Assembly: GCA_041687395.1 (NCBI GenBank)
Contig: JAWLCA010000020.1
Location: forward strand, 26,763-90,762
Direction of reading: 5' to 3'
Origin: JAWLCA01 sp041687395
GTDB taxonomy: Bacteria > Pseudomonadota > Alphaproteobacteria > Rhodobacterales > Rhodobacteraceae
Length of the DNA: 64,000 nucleotides
Program-made: the position numbers and the translations under genes
The notes under the pieces: model-generated
Told to the model about the DNA's origin: nothing
Seen by the model: the letters and a program-made list of their open reading frames with translations, nothing else
Databases searched by the model: none
Shown: positions 44,875-53,588 of the stretch, piece by piece
Layout: each line of letters opens with the position of its first letter
Position numbering within the stretch: the stretch's first letter is position 1

Positions 44875-45278
44875 CACCGGAGCATGAGGCCGCGATCCGC
44901 GACAGCTTTGCTCGGCAAACAATGATGGCGACCTTCGGTGCGCGGATGGCCGCGCTTGGCCCGGGCACCTGCCGGATCGAGGCGCCAATTGTCCCCGGCG
45001 CGCGTCAGCAGCACGGCGTGGCCCACGCCGGCCTGACGTTCGCGCTGGGCGACTCGGCGGCGGGCTATGCAGCACTGTCATTGATGCCGGAGGGCGCAGA
45101 GGTACTGACGTCAGAGATGAAGATCAACCCGCTACGCCCCGCCGCTGGCGACGTGCTTGTAGCAACGGGCGAGGTAATCAAGGCAGGCCGCCGCCTGACG
45201 GTGGTCAAGGCAGAGGTCCGCGCCGATGGTGCGTTGGTGGCTATCCTTCTGGGTACGATGGTGCCGCTGACCGGATAG
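44871..45278 (+). CDS. PaaI-family (hot-dog fold) thioesterase
   Basis: A 135-residue hot-dog thioesterase. HGVAHAGLTFALGDSAAGYAAL carries the HGG-like active-site segment with the catalytic acidic residue (D), and the strand pair LTSEMKINPLRPA and VKAEVRADG closes the fold. It likely hydrolyses acyl-CoA esters. It is co-translated with pdeM and convergent with crtC, only 6 bases apart, and marks the boundary of the photosynthesis genes. Confidence 0.88.
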   Translation: MTPEHEAAIRDSFARQTMMATFGARMAALGPGTCRIEAPIVPGARQQHGVAHAGLTFALGDSAAGYAALSLMPEGAEVLTSEMKINPLRPAAGDVLVATGEVIKAGRRLTVVKAEVRADGALVAILLGTMVPLTG

Positions 45279-45284
45279 GTGGCG

Positions 45285-46226
45285 TCAGTCGTTCCACTGC
45301 CAATGCCGCCGCCGCGGCACCTTCACTGCCAGCATCGGCTTCAGCCAAGGGCTGCGAAAGCGGTTGAGGTCCAGCGCCTCGTGCACACCGTCGCTCTCGA
45401 GCCCGTCCAGCCGTGTGCGCACCACGGACCGGGTGTAGAAGGGGGCGTCCAGCATCGCTTTGATCTGTCGGGGTTTATAGCCCGGGTCTGCCCGCGTTTC
45501 CCGCCGCACGGCCCAGAGCGATCGCGCGATCGGGATTTTGGGGGGCAGCGCGATGGGCGTCGCGTGGCCCCGCCGGTCGAACGCCGCGCCGAAGGCGAGG
45601 GCGCTGCCGTCGCGGCGGGTGGCGTCGTAGAAACAAACCGCGCCCTCGGGCGTCGGGTAGCGGCCCCAGGTCCAGTAGCTGAAATCATCCTCGAGCGCGG
45701 CGGTGCCGAAGTTGGCGTCGAAATAGCCATGCCCCTGCCAGCGCCAGCCAGGCTGGTTCAGATCGACCGACACCTCTGCTACCGGGGCAAATGGCCGCCA
45801 GACATGTGCGCCGTCCGGCGTCAGCGGCAGTTCGACCGAGGTGATGGCCGCCGGCGTCAGGGTAACGCGCCCCTTCAGGCGGCCGGGATGGGGCAGGGTG
45901 GCCTCGTCGATGTCCACAAACAGGCGCGTGCCGTCCCAGTGCATCGACGACGGGCCGATGCGCAGCGTATCTGCGGACAGGCGCAGCGCAGCTTCGCCCC
46001 GGTCGGTCATCGTCCAGCGCCCGCCGCGGCCGTAGGTGACGACGTTCAGGCAGCAGTGATCGGCCGCGTTCCTGCGCCCCGACCAGCGGTACCAGGGCGA
46101 AAAGACCGACCCTATGAAGCCGATGATGCTGAGGGCTTTCTCGCCGCAGTCGCTGATCGCGTCGAGATACCACCAGGCGTAACCATTCGGCGGGACGTGG
46201 AGGTCGAACCACGGTCCGCCAGAATC
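45285..46226 (-). CDS. crtC: hydroxyneurosporene synthase (carotenoid 1,2-hydratase), start codon unresolved
   Basis: CrtC adds water across the terminal double bond of neurosporene-type carotenoids. Family homology starts near 46226 (GGPWFDLHVPPNGYAWWYLDAISD) and covers about 313 residues to the end, with FIGSVFSPWYRWSG and GPSSMHWDG as clear CrtC motifs. I find no ATG, GTG or TTG in this frame from 46499 to 46011; the ATG at 46502 lies deep in crtD and that at 46010 would cut the conserved N-terminus. The gene overlaps crtD by about 115 bases. Coordinates give the homology start, not a proven start codon. Confidence 0.75.
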   Translation of the reverse strand, partial: DSGGPWFDLHVPPNGYAWWYLDAISDCGEKALSIIGFIGSVFSPWYRWSGRRNAADHCCLNVVTYGRGGRWTMTDRGEAALRLSADTLRIGPSSMHWDGTRLFVDIDEATLPHPGRLKGRVTLTPAAITSVELPLTPDGAHVWRPFAPVAEVSVDLNQPGWRWQGHGYFDANFGTAALEDDFSYWTWGRYPTPEGAVCFYDATRRDGSALAFGAAFDRRGHATPIALPPKIPIARSLWAVRRETRADPGYKPRQIKAMLDAPFYTRSVVRTRLDGLESDGVHEALDLNRFRSPWLKPMLAVKVPRRRHWQWND

Positions 46227-47686
46227 GCCGCGGCCGCGTGCATCCCGGAAAGGGTGGCCATCGGGATCCCCGCCCCCGGATGCGCCCCGCCCCCCGCCAG
46301 GTAAAGCCCCGGCAGCGCCGTCCGTGCCCGTGGTCGTTTCAACGATGCGGTCATCCCGTGCGGGCTGCGGCCGTAGAGCGAACCGTCCGAGCCGGGGAAC
46401 AGCGCCGCAAAGCCCGCCGGCGTCGTCAGCGAGCTCTCCGGGGGCGGCGGATCGAAGCTCAGCCCGAAGCTGGCGAGCGTGTCGAAAACCCGTGTCCGAC
46501 ATTTCTCTGCCTCCCTTGGGTTCAGGGCCGCACCGTCGCGGAAGGGCGGGGCGTTCATGATGATTTCGAAGCGTTCCAGCCCCTGCGGTTCTTTGCCGCC
46601 GCGATCCTGCGCGCAGACGTAAAGCGTGGGGTCTGCGGGCATCCGGCCGACGCCCAAGGCGTCAAATTCGGCCTGATAGTCGTCACAGAAAAAAACGTTG
46701 TGATGCGCAAGGGCCGGACCTGCGGCACGGGCCGCGAAGGCCCAGACATGTGCCGACAGGCTGCCCGGGCTGACGGCGGCCTTGCGCACCACGCCTTGCG
46801 CCGCCGGTCCCAGCAGACCACGTCTCAAGGCGGCGGGATCGCCGTTGAAGACGATGGCGTCTGCGGCAAGGCGCGTGCCATCCGTCAGGTGCACCGCCGC
46901 CACGCGGTTGCCCTGAGTCTCGATCCGCACCGCGTTTCTGTTGTAGCGGAAGGCGACGCCCCTTGCCGTGGCCAGATCGGCCATTGCCCGGGCCAGCCTG
47001 TGCATGCCGCCCGCGATGCGCCAGACTCCGCGCGCCTCGGCTGACCAGATCAGGGCCAGCAGGGCGGGCGAGGCATAGGGCGACCCGCCGACGTAGGTGG
47101 CGTAGCGCCCGAAGAGCTGGCGAAAGCGCGGGTCGGTGAAGCGGCGGGCCAGCGTCCCGGCCAGCGTGGCGAAGGGCACCATCGTCGAAAGAACGGCGGG
47201 CGCGCGCGACGCCGCCTGCATGAGCGCCCCGAGACGTGGCTCGGCAGTCCGCATCATTGGCCCATCGAAGGTGTCGAACAGGCGGGTTGCGTGACGCGTG
47301 AAGGCGAGAAACTCCCGCTCTGCCTGCGGCCCGGCGAAGTCTCGGATCGCTGCGGCGCTGGCTTCCATGTCGGCGTGAAGGTCAAGTGTGGAGCCATCCG
47401 GCCACCAGTGCCGCGCCAGGATGTCTTCCGGGATCAGCGTGACATGATCGGCCAGACATACGCCGATGTCCTCGAACAGGTCGTCGAACACATGGCGCAT
47501 CGTCAGCACCGTCGGTCCGGCATCGACCGCCCCGGCCGGGCTGTCCAGGGTGCGCATCTTTCCACCCGGTCCCGCCTGCGCCTCGATGACCGTCACGCGC
47601 ATTCCGGCGTGGGCCAGCCGCAGCGCTGCGGCGAGCCCGCCGAGGCCCGCACCGATCACCACCACCCTGTCTTCCATCTGCGCCAT
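46112..47686 (-). CDS. crtD: hydroxyneurosporene / 1-hydroxycarotenoid 3,4-desaturase
   Basis: CrtD introduces the 3,4 double bond in hydroxylated carotenoids. The 524-residue protein starts with the FAD Rossmann motif VVVIGAGLGGLAAALRLA and keeps the CrtI-type C-terminal motif LYLAGGGAHPGAGIPMATLSG. The last about 35 residues (after ILADRGS) are read in another frame across the conserved start of crtC. I chose the ATG at 47686; the ATG at 47677 is also plausible. It is divergent from crtE, with two PpsR sites between. Confidence 0.9.
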   Translation of the reverse strand: MAQMEDRVVVIGAGLGGLAAALRLAHAGMRVTVIEAQAGPGGKMRTLDSPAGAVDAGPTVLTMRHVFDDLFEDIGVCLADHVTLIPEDILARHWWPDGSTLDLHADMEASAAAIRDFAGPQAEREFLAFTRHATRLFDTFDGPMMRTAEPRLGALMQAASRAPAVLSTMVPFATLAGTLARRFTDPRFRQLFGRYATYVGGSPYASPALLALIWSAEARGVWRIAGGMHRLARAMADLATARGVAFRYNRNAVRIETQGNRVAAVHLTDGTRLAADAIVFNGDPAALRRGLLGPAAQGVVRKAAVSPGSLSAHVWAFAARAAGPALAHHNVFFCDDYQAEFDALGVGRMPADPTLYVCAQDRGGKEPQGLERFEIIMNAPPFRDGAALNPREAEKCRTRVFDTLASFGLSFDPPPPESSLTTPAGFAALFPGSDGSLYGRSPHGMTASLKRPRARTALPGLYLAGGGAHPGAGIPMATLSGMHAAAAILADRGSTSTSRRMVTPGGISTRSATAARKPSASSAS

Positions 47687-47719
47687 GACCGCCAACACCG
47701 TTGACTTGGCAGGATAGAC

Positions 47720-47737
47720 TGTCCAGTATAGTTTACA
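47720..47737. promoter_or_regulatory. PpsR/CrtJ site 1 in crtD-crtE interval
   Basis: TGT-N12-ACA, the PpsR half-site pattern, inside the 101-bp divergent promoter region. It is one of a pair. Confidence 0.8.
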
Positions 47738-47744
47738 ATCAGAA

Positions 47745-47762
47745 TGTCAGTTAGAAATGACA
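47745..47762. promoter_or_regulatory. PpsR/CrtJ site 2 in crtD-crtE interval
   Basis: TGTCA-N8-TGACA, a fully symmetric TGT-N12-ACA site, 25 bases from site 1. The pair allows cooperative repression of crtCD and crtEF by PpsR under oxygen. Confidence 0.85.
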
Positions 47763-47787
47763 TGTCGCCGCTGACACGGAGGTTGTC

Positions 47788-48654
47788 ATGCTGTCCGCTC
47801 GTATCGAGACCGCCATCACGCAGGCGATTCGCACCGCGCAAGACGGGGCCGCGCCCCCCCGGCTCGCCTCTGCCCTGCACTATGCCGTAACGCCGGGTGG
47901 CGCGCGAATCCGCCCAACCATCCTGATGTCGGTGGCGTTGGCTTGCGGTGATGACCGGCCGGCGCTTTCCGATGCGGCTGCGGCTGCGTTGGAATTGATC
48001 CACTGTGCCAGCCTCGTCCACGACGATATGCCCTGCTTCGACGATGCCGATGTGCGCCGGGGCAAGCCCACGGTGCATCGCGCCTATTCCGAGCCGTTGG
48101 CGCTGTTGACCGGCGACAGTCTGATCGTTCTCGCCTTCGACGTGCTGGGCCGGGCGGCAGGGCGTGATCCGATGCGCGCGATTCGACTGGTCACCACGCT
48201 GGCGCAGCGCACCGGCAGCCCCAACGGCATCTGTGCAGGACAGGGCTGGGAAAGCGAAGCGACGGTCGATCTGTCCGCCTATCACCGGGCCAAGACCGGC
48301 GCCCTGTTCATCGCCGCAACCCAGATGGGCGCGATCGCCGCCGGGCAGGATGCTGAGCCTTGGGAAGAACTTGGCGCCCGGATCGGCGAGGCGTTCCAGG
48401 TCGCCGACGACCTGCGCGATGCGCTTTATGACGAGACGACGCTGGGCAAACCGGCCGGGCAGGATGCAATCCATGCCCGCCCGAATGCCGTGGCCGAACT
48501 GGGCGTGCAGGGTGCGATCCGGCGGCTGACGGATATCCTCTCGGGCGCGATCGCCTCGATTCCGTCCTGCTCGGGCGAGGCGATGCTGGCCGAGATGGTG
48601 CGCAAGTATGCCGAGCGGCTGACCCCGATGGCCCCGGCCCGAATGCGGGCGTGA
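47788..48654 (+). CDS. crtE: geranylgeranyl diphosphate synthase
   Basis: CrtE makes geranylgeranyl diphosphate, the C20 precursor for carotenoids and the bacteriochlorophyll tail. The 288-residue protein has the first aspartate-rich motif D79-D80-x4-D85 in HDDMPCFDDADVRRG and the second, VADDLRDALYDE. GGAGG precedes the ATG. The stop is one base before the crtF GTG, so the two are co-translated. It uses the PpsR-controlled divergent promoter. Confidence 0.95.
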   Translation: MLSARIETAITQAIRTAQDGAAPPRLASALHYAVTPGGARIRPTILMSVALACGDDRPALSDAAAAALELIHCASLVHDDMPCFDDADVRRGKPTVHRAYSEPLALLTGDSLIVLAFDVLGRAAGRDPMRAIRLVTTLAQRTGSPNGICAGQGWESEATVDLSAYHRAKTGALFIAATQMGAIAAGQDAEPWEELGARIGEAFQVADDLRDALYDETTLGKPAGQDAIHARPNAVAELGVQGAIRRLTDILSGAIASIPSCSGEAMLAEMVRKYAERLTPMAPARMRA

Positions 48655-48655
48655 G

Positions 48656-49798
48656 GTGGACGAGGTTCGGATAGAACCTGCTCCAACCCTGCCGCGCGCC
48701 GGGTTCAACTGGCGCGGTTGGCGCAACCGGCTGATCGGGCAGCCGGTCTTTCAGCGCTGGACGGCACGGCTGCCGGGCCTACGCGGGGTCGTGCGATCCG
48801 AGGGGCAGCAGCTTTTCGATCTCATTTCGGGATTCGTCTACAGCCAGGCCCTGCAGGCGCTGGTCGAACTGGACATTCTGTCGCTCTTGCGCGACGCGCC
48901 GGCGCGCGCGGGCAGCCTCGCCGCGCGGTGCGGTATTGCGTCGGACCGGATGCAGATGCTGCTTCAGGCCGGGGCCTCGCTTGGCTTGCTTGACCGGCTG
49001 CGCGACGGGCGTTTTCAGACGTCGCGGCGCGGCGCGGCGCTGCTGGGTGTGGCAGGGTTGCGCCAGATGATCCGCCATCACGCGGTACTGTACCGCGATC
49101 TGGCCGATCCGGTCGCCCTGCTGCGCGGAGAGGTCGAGACGGATCTTGCGCATTTCTGGCCCTATGTCTTCGGTGCGCAGGGTGAAGTGGCGCCCGAGGT
49201 TGCAGCGACCTACTCGGAGCTGATGGCGGAAAGCCAGGTGTTGGTGGCCGAAGATACCCTGCGCCAGGTCGATCTGCGGGACAGCCGGCATCTGCTCGAT
49301 ATAGGAGGCGGAACAGGGGTGTTCCTTGCCGCCGTCGGCAGGGTTTATCCCCGGCTTTCCCTGACGCTGTTCGATCTTCCCGCTGTTGCGCCAGGCGCGG
49401 AGGCGCGATTCGCCGCAGAGGGGATGATCCCGCGCGCACAGATCTGCGAGGGCAGCTTTCGCCGCGAGCCGCTTCCGTCGGGGGCGGATGCGATCAGCCT
49501 GATCCGGGTGCTCTACGATCATGCCGACGATACGGTATCCGCTCTGCTGGCCAAGGCGCACGCGGCCCTGCCCGCTGGTGGCCAACTGATCGTGTCCGAG
49601 CCGATGTCGGGCGGCGCGCGCCCCGAACGGGCAGGAGACGCCTATTTCGCCTTTTACACCGCGGCCATGCGGACAGGCAAAGCGCGTTCACAGCAGGAGA
49701 TCGCGGCCTTGCTGACGGCGGCCGGCTTTGCCGCGGTCCGCTGCCCACGTCCGTTCCGGCCCTTCGTCACCAGTGTCGTGATGGCCAGAAAGACCTGA
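48656..49798 (+). CDS. crtF: demethylspheroidene O-methyltransferase
   Basis: CrtF methylates hydroxylated carotenoids with S-adenosylmethionine, giving spheroidene-type products. The 380-residue protein has an N-terminal dimerisation part (LFDLISGFVYSQALQALVELDILSLLRD) and the SAM motif LLDIGGGTGVFLAAV near 213-227. The start is a GTG at 48656 immediately after the crtE stop. Length fits the family. Confidence 0.93.
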   Translation: MDEVRIEPAPTLPRAGFNWRGWRNRLIGQPVFQRWTARLPGLRGVVRSEGQQLFDLISGFVYSQALQALVELDILSLLRDAPARAGSLAARCGIASDRMQMLLQAGASLGLLDRLRDGRFQTSRRGAALLGVAGLRQMIRHHAVLYRDLADPVALLRGEVETDLAHFWPYVFGAQGEVAPEVAATYSELMAESQVLVAEDTLRQVDLRDSRHLLDIGGGTGVFLAAVGRVYPRLSLTLFDLPAVAPGAEARFAAEGMIPRAQICEGSFRREPLPSGADAISLIRVLYDHADDTVSALLAKAHAALPAGGQLIVSEPMSGGARPERAGDAYFAFYTAAMRTGKARSQQEIAALLTAAGFAAVRCPRPFRPFVTSVVMARKT

Positions 49799-49831
49799 AA
49801 TCCGTGTGCAAAAGAAAACCGAAAAAGAATC

Positions 49832-49849
49832 TGTCCAAACTTCTTTACA
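49832..49849. promoter_or_regulatory. PpsR/CrtJ site 1 upstream of bchC
   Basis: TGT-N12-ACA, about 90 bases before the bchC ATG; paired with the next site as at the R. capsulatus bchC promoter. Confidence 0.82.
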
Positions 49850-49857
49850 GATGCTAC

Positions 49858-49875
49858 TGTCAATCGAAACTTACA
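49858..49875. promoter_or_regulatory. PpsR/CrtJ site 2 upstream of bchC
   Basis: TGT-N12-ACA, 26 bases from the first site. Together they fit cooperative aerobic repression of the bchCXYZ-puf superoperon. Confidence 0.82.
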
Positions 49876-49940
49876 CATGGGCCGTCACTCGAACTGGACA
49901 ATCTGCCAGGGGCGACACCGGAAAAGGGGAGGGGAGCGAG

Positions 49941-50882
49941 ATGGAAACGACAGCCGTGATCCTCGGTGGGCCCCAGGATCTTTCCCTCGCCGCTGTCGAG
50001 CTTTCTGCGCCCGGCCCGACGGATGTGGTGATCGACATCAGCCACTCCGGTATCTCCACCGGCACCGAAAAGCTGTTCTGGTCGGGCCAGATGCCGCCGT
50101 TCCCGGGCATGGGTTACCCGCTGGTGCCGGGATACGAGTCGGCCGGTGAGGTCGTCGAGGCCGGGGCGGACACGCACTTCAAACCTGGAGACCGGGTCTT
50201 CGTGCCTGGGGCCAACTGCTACGGCGAAGTGCGCGGCCTTTTCGGCGGGGCAAGCCGCCGGATCGTCACAGATGCCGCCCGCGTCACCCGCATCGACCCG
50301 GCCCTGAAGGCCGAGGGGGCGCTTCTGGCGCTGGCCGCCACCGCCCGCCACGCGATGGCCGGGCTCGACAAGGCGATGCCCGATCTGATCGTGGGCCACG
50401 GCGTATTGGGCAGGCTGCTCGCCCGCCTGACAATCGCCGCCGGTGCGCCGGTCCCCACAGTCTGGGAGATCGACTCCACGCGCAGCAGCGGCGCAAGGGG
50501 GTATGAGGTGATCCACCCGGACGCCGACCCGCGCCGCGACTATCGCGCCATCTATGACGCCAGCGGCAACGGCGATCTGTTGAACACCCTGATCACACGC
50601 ATCGGCAAGGGCGGCGAGATTGTGCTGGCTGGCTTCTACACGAAGCCGCTGAGCTTCGCCTTCCCGCCCGCCTTCATGAAGGAGGCGCGCCTCAGGATCG
50701 CCGCCGAATGGTCCCGCGACGACCTGCTGGCCACGCGCTCACTCGTCGAAAGCGGGGCGCTGTCGCTGCAGGGTCTGATCACGCACGAAGCGGCCGCGCA
50801 GGACGCGCCCGCGGCCTATCGCACCGCGTTCGAGGATGCGGCCTGTCTGAAAATGATCCTGGACTGGAGAGCTGTCGCATGA
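49941..50882 (+). CDS. bchC: bacteriochlorophyllide a dehydrogenase (hydroxyethyl)
   Basis: BchC oxidises the C3 hydroxyethyl group in bacteriochlorophyll a synthesis. The 313-residue MDR-type dehydrogenase starts METTAVILGGPQDL and has SGISTGTEKLFWSGQMPPFPGMGYPLVPGYE and VGHGVLGRLLARL; catalytic zinc ligands of classical alcohol dehydrogenases are not evident. GGGGAG precedes the ATG at 49941. It starts the superoperon and overlaps bchX by four bases. Confidence 0.95.
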   Translation: METTAVILGGPQDLSLAAVELSAPGPTDVVIDISHSGISTGTEKLFWSGQMPPFPGMGYPLVPGYESAGEVVEAGADTHFKPGDRVFVPGANCYGEVRGLFGGASRRIVTDAARVTRIDPALKAEGALLALAATARHAMAGLDKAMPDLIVGHGVLGRLLARLTIAAGAPVPTVWEIDSTRSSGARGYEVIHPDADPRRDYRAIYDASGNGDLLNTLITRIGKGGEIVLAGFYTKPLSFAFPPAFMKEARLRIAAEWSRDDLLATRSLVESGALSLQGLITHEAAAQDAPAAYRTAFEDAACLKMILDWRAVA

Positions 50883-51883
50883 CGCTTGATGTGCCGAACC
50901 TGAAAGATTTCGACCAAAGGCTGCGGGACGAGGCCCACGAGGAGCCAACGCTCGAGGTGCCGTCCGATCCGCCGTCGAAGAAGACGCAGATCATCGCGAT
51001 CTACGGCAAGGGCGGCATCGGCAAGTCGTTCACGCTGGCAAATCTAAGCCACATGATGGCCGAACAGGGTAAACGCGTGCTGCTGATCGGCTGCGACCCA
51101 AAATCGGATACCACGAGCCTGCTGTTCGGCGGCAAGGCTTGCCCGACGATCATCGAAACTTCGACCCGCAAGAAGCTGGCGGGCGAGGAGGTGAAGATCG
51201 GCGACGTCTGCTTCAAGCGCGGCGGCGTCTTCGCGATGGAACTGGGCGGGCCCGAGGTGGGCCGCGGTTGTGGCGGTCGGGGCATCATCCACGGCTTCGA
51301 ACTGTTGGAGAAGTTGGGCTTCCACGACTGGGATTTCGACTACGTGCTTCTCGACTTCCTGGGCGACGTGGTCTGCGGCGGGTTTGGCCTGCCGATCGCA
51401 CGGGACATGGCGCAGAAGGTTATCCTGGTAGCGTCAAACGACCTTCAATCGCTGTATGTCGCGAACAACGTCTGCTCGGCGGTGGAGTATTTCCGGAAGC
51501 TGGGCGGCAACGTCGGCGTCGCCGGGCTGGTCATCAACAAGGACGATCATTCCGGTGAGGCCCAGGCCTTTGCCAAGGCGGTGAACATCCCGGTGCTGGC
51601 TGCGATCCCGCAGGACGACGATCTGCGAAAGAAATCGGCCAATTATCAGATCGTCGGCACTTCGGCGAGCCGGTGGGGCAGCTTGTTCGGCGACCTGGCA
51701 GACGCGGTGGGCATCGCGCCGCCGGTGCGGCCCAAGCCGCTGGACCAGGACGGGCTGCTCGGTCTGTTCGACGCCAAGGATACCGGCGGCGACTACCAGC
51801 TTGTGCCTGCGTCCGACGCCGACATGCGCGGGAAGTACGCCAAGCCGAAGAAATCGCTGGAAGTGGTTTATGACGATGCTTGA
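50879..51883 (+). CDS. bchX: chlorophyllide reductase iron protein subunit X
   Basis: BchX is the NifH-like ATPase that passes electrons to BchYZ, which reduces ring B of chlorophyllide. The 334-residue protein has the P-loop GKGGIGKS at 43-50, and the [4Fe-4S] cysteines in GPEVGRGCGGRG and DVVCGGFGLP. It is co-translated with bchC (ATGA). A small frame begins inside its 3' end and bridges to bchY. Confidence 0.97.
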   Translation: MTLDVPNLKDFDQRLRDEAHEEPTLEVPSDPPSKKTQIIAIYGKGGIGKSFTLANLSHMMAEQGKRVLLIGCDPKSDTTSLLFGGKACPTIIETSTRKKLAGEEVKIGDVCFKRGGVFAMELGGPEVGRGCGGRGIIHGFELLEKLGFHDWDFDYVLLDFLGDVVCGGFGLPIARDMAQKVILVASNDLQSLYVANNVCSAVEYFRKLGGNVGVAGLVINKDDHSGEAQAFAKAVNIPVLAAIPQDDDLRKKSANYQIVGTSASRWGSLFGDLADAVGIAPPVRPKPLDQDGLLGLFDAKDTGGDYQLVPASDADMRGKYAKPKKSLEVVYDDA

Positions 51884-52010
51884 TCTCGACGCTCTTGCAC
51901 GCCTCGACCACGCACTGGTTGCAAGGGATCGGCAGACGCCGGTGCCGAATGCCCGGTGCCCGCACTCACACTCGAAGGGCTGCCCTCACGCCGAGGGTCG
52001 TGCGGCATGA
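51870..52010 (+). CDS. small open frame bridging bchX and bchY (46 aa)
   Basis: An ATG at 51870 (or 51876) inside the end of bchX opens a 46-codon frame whose stop overlaps the bchY start (ATGA at 52007-52010). The product begins MTMLDLDALARLDHAL and has a Cys/His cluster CPHSHSKGCPH before an alanine end. It could be real and metal-binding, or only a bridge that keeps ribosomes moving to bchY. I do not know a gene at this place in other PGCs. Confidence 0.4.
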   Translation: MTMLDLDALARLDHALVARDRQTPVPNARCPHSHSKGCPHAEGRAA

Positions 52011-53566
52011 CGGGTCTGCGCCACGATACCGCCCACGAGGCACAGGTGATCGAGGCCAACGCCCATGATCCCGCGACCAGGCAAGGCGGTGACGGGCTGG
52101 GCTGCCATGCTGGTTCAGCCGAGCTGGCCAAGGCCGCGAGAACAGCGGGAAAGTCCGAAATCCTGGACCAGTATGCACAGGATTATCCACAGGGTCCGCA
52201 CGACCAGCCGCAGAGCATGTGCCCCGCGTTCGGCAGCCTGCGCGTCGGTCTGCGGATGCGTCGGGTGGGGACGATCCTGTCGGGATCGGCCTGCTGCGTC
52301 TATGGCCTGACCTTTGTGTCGCATTTCTATGGCGCGCGCCGGTCGGTCGGCTACGTGCCGTTCAATTCCGAAACGCTCGTCACCGGCAAGCTGTTCGAGG
52401 ATATCCGCGAGGCGGTGCACGAGATGGCGGATCCCGATCGCTACGACGCGATCGTGGTGACGAACCTCTGCGTGCCGACGGCCAGTGGCGTGCCGCTCCG
52501 GCTTTTGCCCACGGAAATCAACGGGGTGCGGATCGTCGGCATCGACGTGCCGGGGTTTGGCGTGCCGACCCACGCCGAGGCGAAGGATGTGCTGGCGGGC
52601 GCGATGCTGAACTATGCCCGCGCCGAGATCGAGGCCGGGCCGGTGCAGAAGCCTGCAGGTGGCAAGCATGACCGGCCCACGGTCGCCCTTCTGGGCGAGA
52701 TGTTCCCGGCCGATCCGATGATGATCGGCGCGATGCTGGCGCCCATGGGGCTGGCCGCCGGGCCGGTCGTGCCGTGTCGCGAATGGCGAGAGCTGTATGC
52801 GGCGTTGGACTGCGGTGTCGCGGCGGCGATCCATCCGTTTTACACAGCCGCGATGCGCGAGTTCCGGGCGGCCGGGCGGCCCGTCGTGGGATCGGCGCCG
52901 GTAGGGCACGACGGCACCGCGCTCTGGCTGGAGAGCATTGGCGAAGCCTATGGAGTTGGTGCGGAAAAGATTGCCGCAGCCCAGAACGCTTTCTTGCCTG
53001 CCATCAAGGCGGCGCTGGCTGCCACGCCGATCAGGGGGACGATCACCCTGTCGGGCTACGAGGGGTCGGAGCTGCTGGTGGCGCGCCTGCTGATCGAGAG
53101 CGGGGCCGAGGTGCCCTACGTCGGCACGGCCTGTTTCCCCACCGAACAGTCAAAGGCCGACCGGGAATGGCTGGAATCCCAAGGGGTGCAGGTCAAGTAC
53201 CGGGCCAGTCTGGAGGACGACTGCGCGGCGATGGAGGCGGTACGGCCGGATCTTGCGATCGGGACGACGCCGGTGGTCCAAAAGGCCAAGGAACAAGGCA
53301 TTCCGGGGCTTTACTTCACCAACCTGATTTCAGCCCGGCCACTTATGGGGCCGGCGGGGGCGGGGTCGTTGCAGCAGGTGGTCAACGCGGCCATCGGCAA
53401 CAAGGACCGCATGGCCCATATGGTCGATTTCTTTGAGGGAGTTGGCCTCGGCGAAACCGCCGGAGTGTGGGAGGGCGATCCGAACATCCAGCCGCAATTC
53501 CGTGCCGCCTATCAGAAAAAGCTCGACAAGAAAGCCCGCGCGGCCAAGGCGGAGGAGATGATCTGA
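52007..53566 (+). CDS. bchY: chlorophyllide reductase subunit Y
   Basis: BchY with BchZ forms the catalytic heterotetramer reducing chlorophyllide a. The 519-residue NifD/K-like protein starts MTGLRHDTAHEAQVIE and has cysteines in SMCPAFGSL, GSACCVYGL and NLCVPTASG that can hold the [4Fe-4S] cluster. I chose the ATG at 52007, at the typical start, not the upstream ATG at 51956. A 136-base spacer with repeats separates it from bchZ. Confidence 0.95.
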   Translation: MTGLRHDTAHEAQVIEANAHDPATRQGGDGLGCHAGSAELAKAARTAGKSEILDQYAQDYPQGPHDQPQSMCPAFGSLRVGLRMRRVGTILSGSACCVYGLTFVSHFYGARRSVGYVPFNSETLVTGKLFEDIREAVHEMADPDRYDAIVVTNLCVPTASGVPLRLLPTEINGVRIVGIDVPGFGVPTHAEAKDVLAGAMLNYARAEIEAGPVQKPAGGKHDRPTVALLGEMFPADPMMIGAMLAPMGLAAGPVVPCREWRELYAALDCGVAAAIHPFYTAAMREFRAAGRPVVGSAPVGHDGTALWLESIGEAYGVGAEKIAAAQNAFLPAIKAALAATPIRGTITLSGYEGSELLVARLLIESGAEVPYVGTACFPTEQSKADREWLESQGVQVKYRASLEDDCAAMEAVRPDLAIGTTPVVQKAKEQGIPGLYFTNLISARPLMGPAGAGSLQQVVNAAIGNKDRMAHMVDFFEGVGLGETAGVWEGDPNIQPQFRAAYQKKLDKKARAAKAEEMI

Positions 53567-53588
53567 TGCCCGCCCGCGCCCCGAAAAC

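Noticed and set aside
46011..46502. Using the ATG at 46502 as the start of crtC.
   Set aside because: It would add about 90 residues encoded inside the conserved crtD sequence with no CrtC similarity.
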